From assembly GCA_902520725.1 (NCBI GenBank), contig CABYPB010000007.1:1-64000 (forward strand): a DNA stretch of 64,000 nt, in the 5' to 3' direction. The position numbers and the translations under genes were made by a program. Of the stretch, positions 61,232 through 64,000 are shown in pieces. This stretch comes from an uncultured SAR86 cluster bacterium. GTDB lineage: Bacteria > Pseudomonadota > Gammaproteobacteria > Magnimaribacterales > D2472. Position 1 is the first letter of the stretch; each line of letters opens with the position of its first letter. The notes under the pieces were generated by a model, which saw only the letters and a list, made by a program, of their open reading frames with translations, was not told the DNA's origin and made no database searches.

Positions 61232-62667
61232 TGAACCCTAAGTCAATAATCAATTTATTTAGCATACTAGTTCTGTTATTTAGCTTTTCATTTGTATTTC
61301 CCATAGTAATTTCAATAGTCTTTGATGACGGTGCTTTGCCCATATTTTTGAAGACCCTAATATCAATATCCTTGCTTGGCCTAACTGGACTTTTCTTGAC
61401 AAGAAACATTAAAAACGATCTCTCTCAAAAAGATGGTTTTGTAATTATAGTTATGTTTTGGATTGTTCTATCCTTGACTGGATCTGTTCCATTTTATTTA
61501 AGTGGAATGAGTTTAATTGATTCTGTCTTTGAATCAATGTCAGGAATTACAACTACTGGAGCTACTGTTATTAGCAGTTTAGATGGTCTTCCTGAGTCAT
61601 TACTATTTTATAGACAGCTTTTGCAATGGATGGGAGGTATGGGTTTAATAGTTTTGGCGATAGCTGTAATGCCCCTTCTTGGCATTGGTGGTGGTCAAAT
61701 CTATAAGACTGAAGTTCCTGGTGCGATGGGCGAACAAAGACTAACTCCAAGAATAAAAGAAACAGCGCAGGCTTTATGGTTAATATACTTTGGGCTTACC
61801 GCCATTTGTGGAATATTATATTATCTGAGCGGTATGACTGCCTTTGATGCCATGTCTCACGCAATGTCAACTGTTGCAATAGGTGGTTTTTCTACCCATG
61901 ATGAAAGTATTGGTTTTTTTAACAGCATCTCAATAGAACTAATATGTATTTGCTTTATGCTTCTGTCAGCCTTTAGCTTTGCTCTCCATTATTTTGCAAT
62001 ATATAAGAAAAAACCTCTCAAGTATGCCTTTGATCCAGAATTTAGATTTTTTATGTCATTTCTTTTTATTACCTTGTTTATAGCAGTTCTTATAGGGTTA
62101 TTTGTTGATAGTGGTAAATCACCATCAATAAGAGAAATTATATTTCATACGGTTTCTATGGTAACGACCACTGGTTTTTCAATAAGTGACTCCTCTGATT
62201 GGCCTTTTTCAATGTCGTTTCTTCTTTTAATAGGTGCTTTTGTAGGAGCTTGCTCTGGCTCTGTGGGAGGTGGTGTTAAATCTTGGAGAATTATGATTAT
62301 GCTTAATCATGCTTATAAAAATATAATGAAAATTATTCATCCTAATTCTGTAATATCTTTAAAAATAGGAACAAAAAGCGTTGGAGATGATGTTGCAACA
62401 TCCGTTTGGGGGTTTTTTTCTATATATGTAATTTCATTTGTTATTCTTTTGCTTGCAATATTGATATCTGGTCTAGATCTTGAGTCTGCTTTTTCAGCTG
62501 TTGGAGCATGCTTAAATAATTTAGGTCCTGGTCTTGGACTGGTTTCAGATAACTATGCAAATATAAATACTTTTTCAAAAGGTGTTTTAGCGTTTGCAAT
62601 GCTTTTAGGCAGATTAGAAATATTCACACTTTTGGTGATACTTACTCCTATGTTCTGGGCTAAATAG
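61231..62667 (+). CDS. trkH: Trk potassium uptake protein TrkH
   Basis: SGITTTGATVI, VTTTGFSISD selectivity-filter-like repeats; downstream of trkA. Confidence 0.94.
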   Translation: MNPKSIINLFSILVLLFSFSFVFPIVISIVFDDGALPIFLKTLISISLLGLTGLFLTRNIKNDLSQKDGFVIIVMFWIVLSLTGSVPFYLSGMSLIDSVFESMSGITTTGATVISSLDGLPESLLFYRQLLQWMGGMGLIVLAIAVMPLLGIGGGQIYKTEVPGAMGEQRLTPRIKETAQALWLIYFGLTAICGILYYLSGMTAFDAMSHAMSTVAIGGFSTHDESIGFFNSISIELICICFMLLSAFSFALHYFAIYKKKPLKYAFDPEFRFFMSFLFITLFIAVLIGLFVDSGKSPSIREIIFHTVSMVTTTGFSISDSSDWPFSMSFLLLIGAFVGACSGSVGGGVKSWRIMIMLNHAYKNIMKIIHPNSVISLKIGTKSVGDDVATSVWGFFSIYVISFVILLLAILISGLDLESAFSAVGACLNNLGPGLGLVSDNYANINTFSKGVLAFAMLLGRLEIFTLLVILTPMFWAK

Positions 62668-63523
62668 ATTTATATGGATCCGTACCAGGAGGTTTGCTTT
62701 TCTTAAACCTTTTGTATTCCCAGCTGTAATCTATAGGGCGTATATTAATTATTTCTTCGATGTTTTTATTTAATAGTAGTTTGTGCTCACTATCACTATG
62801 ATCGATATATTTAGGTTGTTTTATAGATGTTGATAAAAATCCATCTTTGTTTGAATTAATAAATGCAAACAGCACAGGGGCCTTTGTTTTTGCTGCAAGG
62901 GATTGCACTAACGTTGTTGTATAAGCATCTCTATTAAAAAATTTAATATATTCTCCAAGCCCTCTTTGAGGAACCTGATCAGCTGCGAAACAAATAGCAC
63001 CACTTGAATTTAATTCTTGTAAAATTTTTCTAACGCCACTTATTGAAGTTTTGTAACTCTTTGACTCACCATCTTCTCTATTCTTTTTAACAAAGCTTTC
63101 TAAGGTTTTAATTTTAATTTTTTTATACAAACTTACAGTTACAATTTTTGAATTTATCCATTTTAAAAGCATATCGACGCTCCTATTGTGAATAGCAACT
63201 GTTATTAGTCCATTTCCCTCTTTATATGTTTTGCTTAAGAGAAAGTTATTTTCAATTTTAAATAGCTGACTGTTAGATTGATGAACACTTCTACCCCAAG
63301 TATAAATAGTTTCAAAGCCAGAGATTATCGATTCTCGAATACTAAGTTTTGATAAAAGCTCAACATCATTTTTTATTAAATCTGGATATGCTATTTCTAA
63401 ATTAACCTTTGTTATTTTGTAAGAACTAAATAGCTTATAAATTTTGGTGTAAGTGTATAAATCAACTAAACTTACAAATAAGGTCCGCGGAAATAAAGAA
63501 ATTATAAAAAATAGTGGTTTCAT
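62660..63523 (-). CDS. LpxL/HtrB-type lysophospholipid (lipid A) acyltransferase
   Basis: TVAIHNRSVDMLLKW (H-x4-D-like), AICFAADQVPQRGLGEYIKFFNRDAYTTT. Confidence 0.83.
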   Translation of the reverse strand: MKPLFFIISLFPRTLFVSLVDLYTYTKIYKLFSSYKITKVNLEIAYPDLIKNDVELLSKLSIRESIISGFETIYTWGRSVHQSNSQLFKIENNFLLSKTYKEGNGLITVAIHNRSVDMLLKWINSKIVTVSLYKKIKIKTLESFVKKNREDGESKSYKTSISGVRKILQELNSSGAICFAADQVPQRGLGEYIKFFNRDAYTTTLVQSLAAKTKAPVLFAFINSNKDGFLSTSIKQPKYIDHSDSEHKLLLNKNIEEIINIRPIDYSWEYKRFKKSKPPGTDPYKSI

Positions 63524-63590
63524 ACAGAGCTAAATGATATTGCTTGATATATAATCATATTTATTAAAAATATACAGAAAAATACACAAT

Positions 63591-63610
63591 TAGCAATAAA
63601 TAGCAATAAA
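63591..63610 (+). repeat. tandem direct repeat TAGCAATAAA x2
   Basis: Two exact 10-nt copies in the glyS upstream region. Confidence 0.6.
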
Positions 63611-63651
63611 TATATAAGTAGACAAATGTCCTATTTATAAGGAGATTTAAG

Positions 63652-64000
63652 TTGGCAGCAGAAAATATGGACAAATTAGTGGCTCTTTGTAAGAGAAGAG
63701 GCTTTATTTATCAATCAAGTGATATATATGGCGGCTTACAAGGTGTATATGATTTTGGTCCACTGGGAGTTGAACTCAAAAATAACATTAAAAAATCTTG
63801 GTGGGAGTCAATGGTATACGATAATGATGATATTGAGGGTCTAGATTCCTCAATACTCACAAACCCCCTTGTTCTTAAATACTCAGGTCATGAAGATACA
63901 TTTAGCGACCCAATGGTTGACTGCACTTCATGCAATATGAGGTTCAGAGTTGATCAAGTGCCCGAAAGCTGCAAGAAGGAGGACTTGACAGAGCCTCGGC
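63652..64000 (+). CDS. glycyl-tRNA synthetase, single-chain (alpha2) type, N-terminal part (truncated by window end)
   Basis: [46 protein letters not shown]...; TTG start with AAGGAG SD. Confidence 0.93.
   Translation, partial: MAAENMDKLVALCKRRGFIYQSSDIYGGLQGVYDFGPLGVELKNNIKKSWWESMVYDNDDIEGLDSSILTNPLVLKYSGHEDTFSDPMVDCTSCNMRFRVDQVPESCKKEDLTEPR

Overview
The window is a compact, AT-rich stretch of core gammaproteobacterial chromosome. Gene content and streamlining suggest a marine SAR86-like lineage, but that is inference. I see no rRNA, tRNA, CRISPR array, transposase, prophage or classical defence island. It runs from the 3' end of a zapA-like gene and 6S RNA/ygfA, through lnt-corC-ybeY-ybeZ-miaB, ubiE-ubiJ-ubiB-tatABC, tkt-pgk-fba, metK-ahcY, lptM-lysA-dapF-DUF484-xerC-yigB-ubiK, dsbA/cytochrome c4/engB/polA, pckA-gshA, a cytochrome c oxidase assembly cluster and def-fmt-trkA-trkH, to a partial single-chain glycyl-tRNA synthetase. 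I found no convincing large undescribed system. The most interesting items are small: (i) a 28-codon hydrophobic ORF with a near-consensus promoter, two leader hairpins and an SD, just upstream of a glutathione peroxidase gene; (ii) an ultra-short LptM lipoprotein ORF missing from the ORF track; (iii) a large multi-arm inverted repeat in the pckA leader; (iv) a Coq4-like protein (HDxxHx11E motif) in an accessory islet between engB and polA; (v) a cupredoxin with a cytochrome c5-like N-terminal segment; (vi) stop codons of convergent genes sharing a TTAA palindrome.
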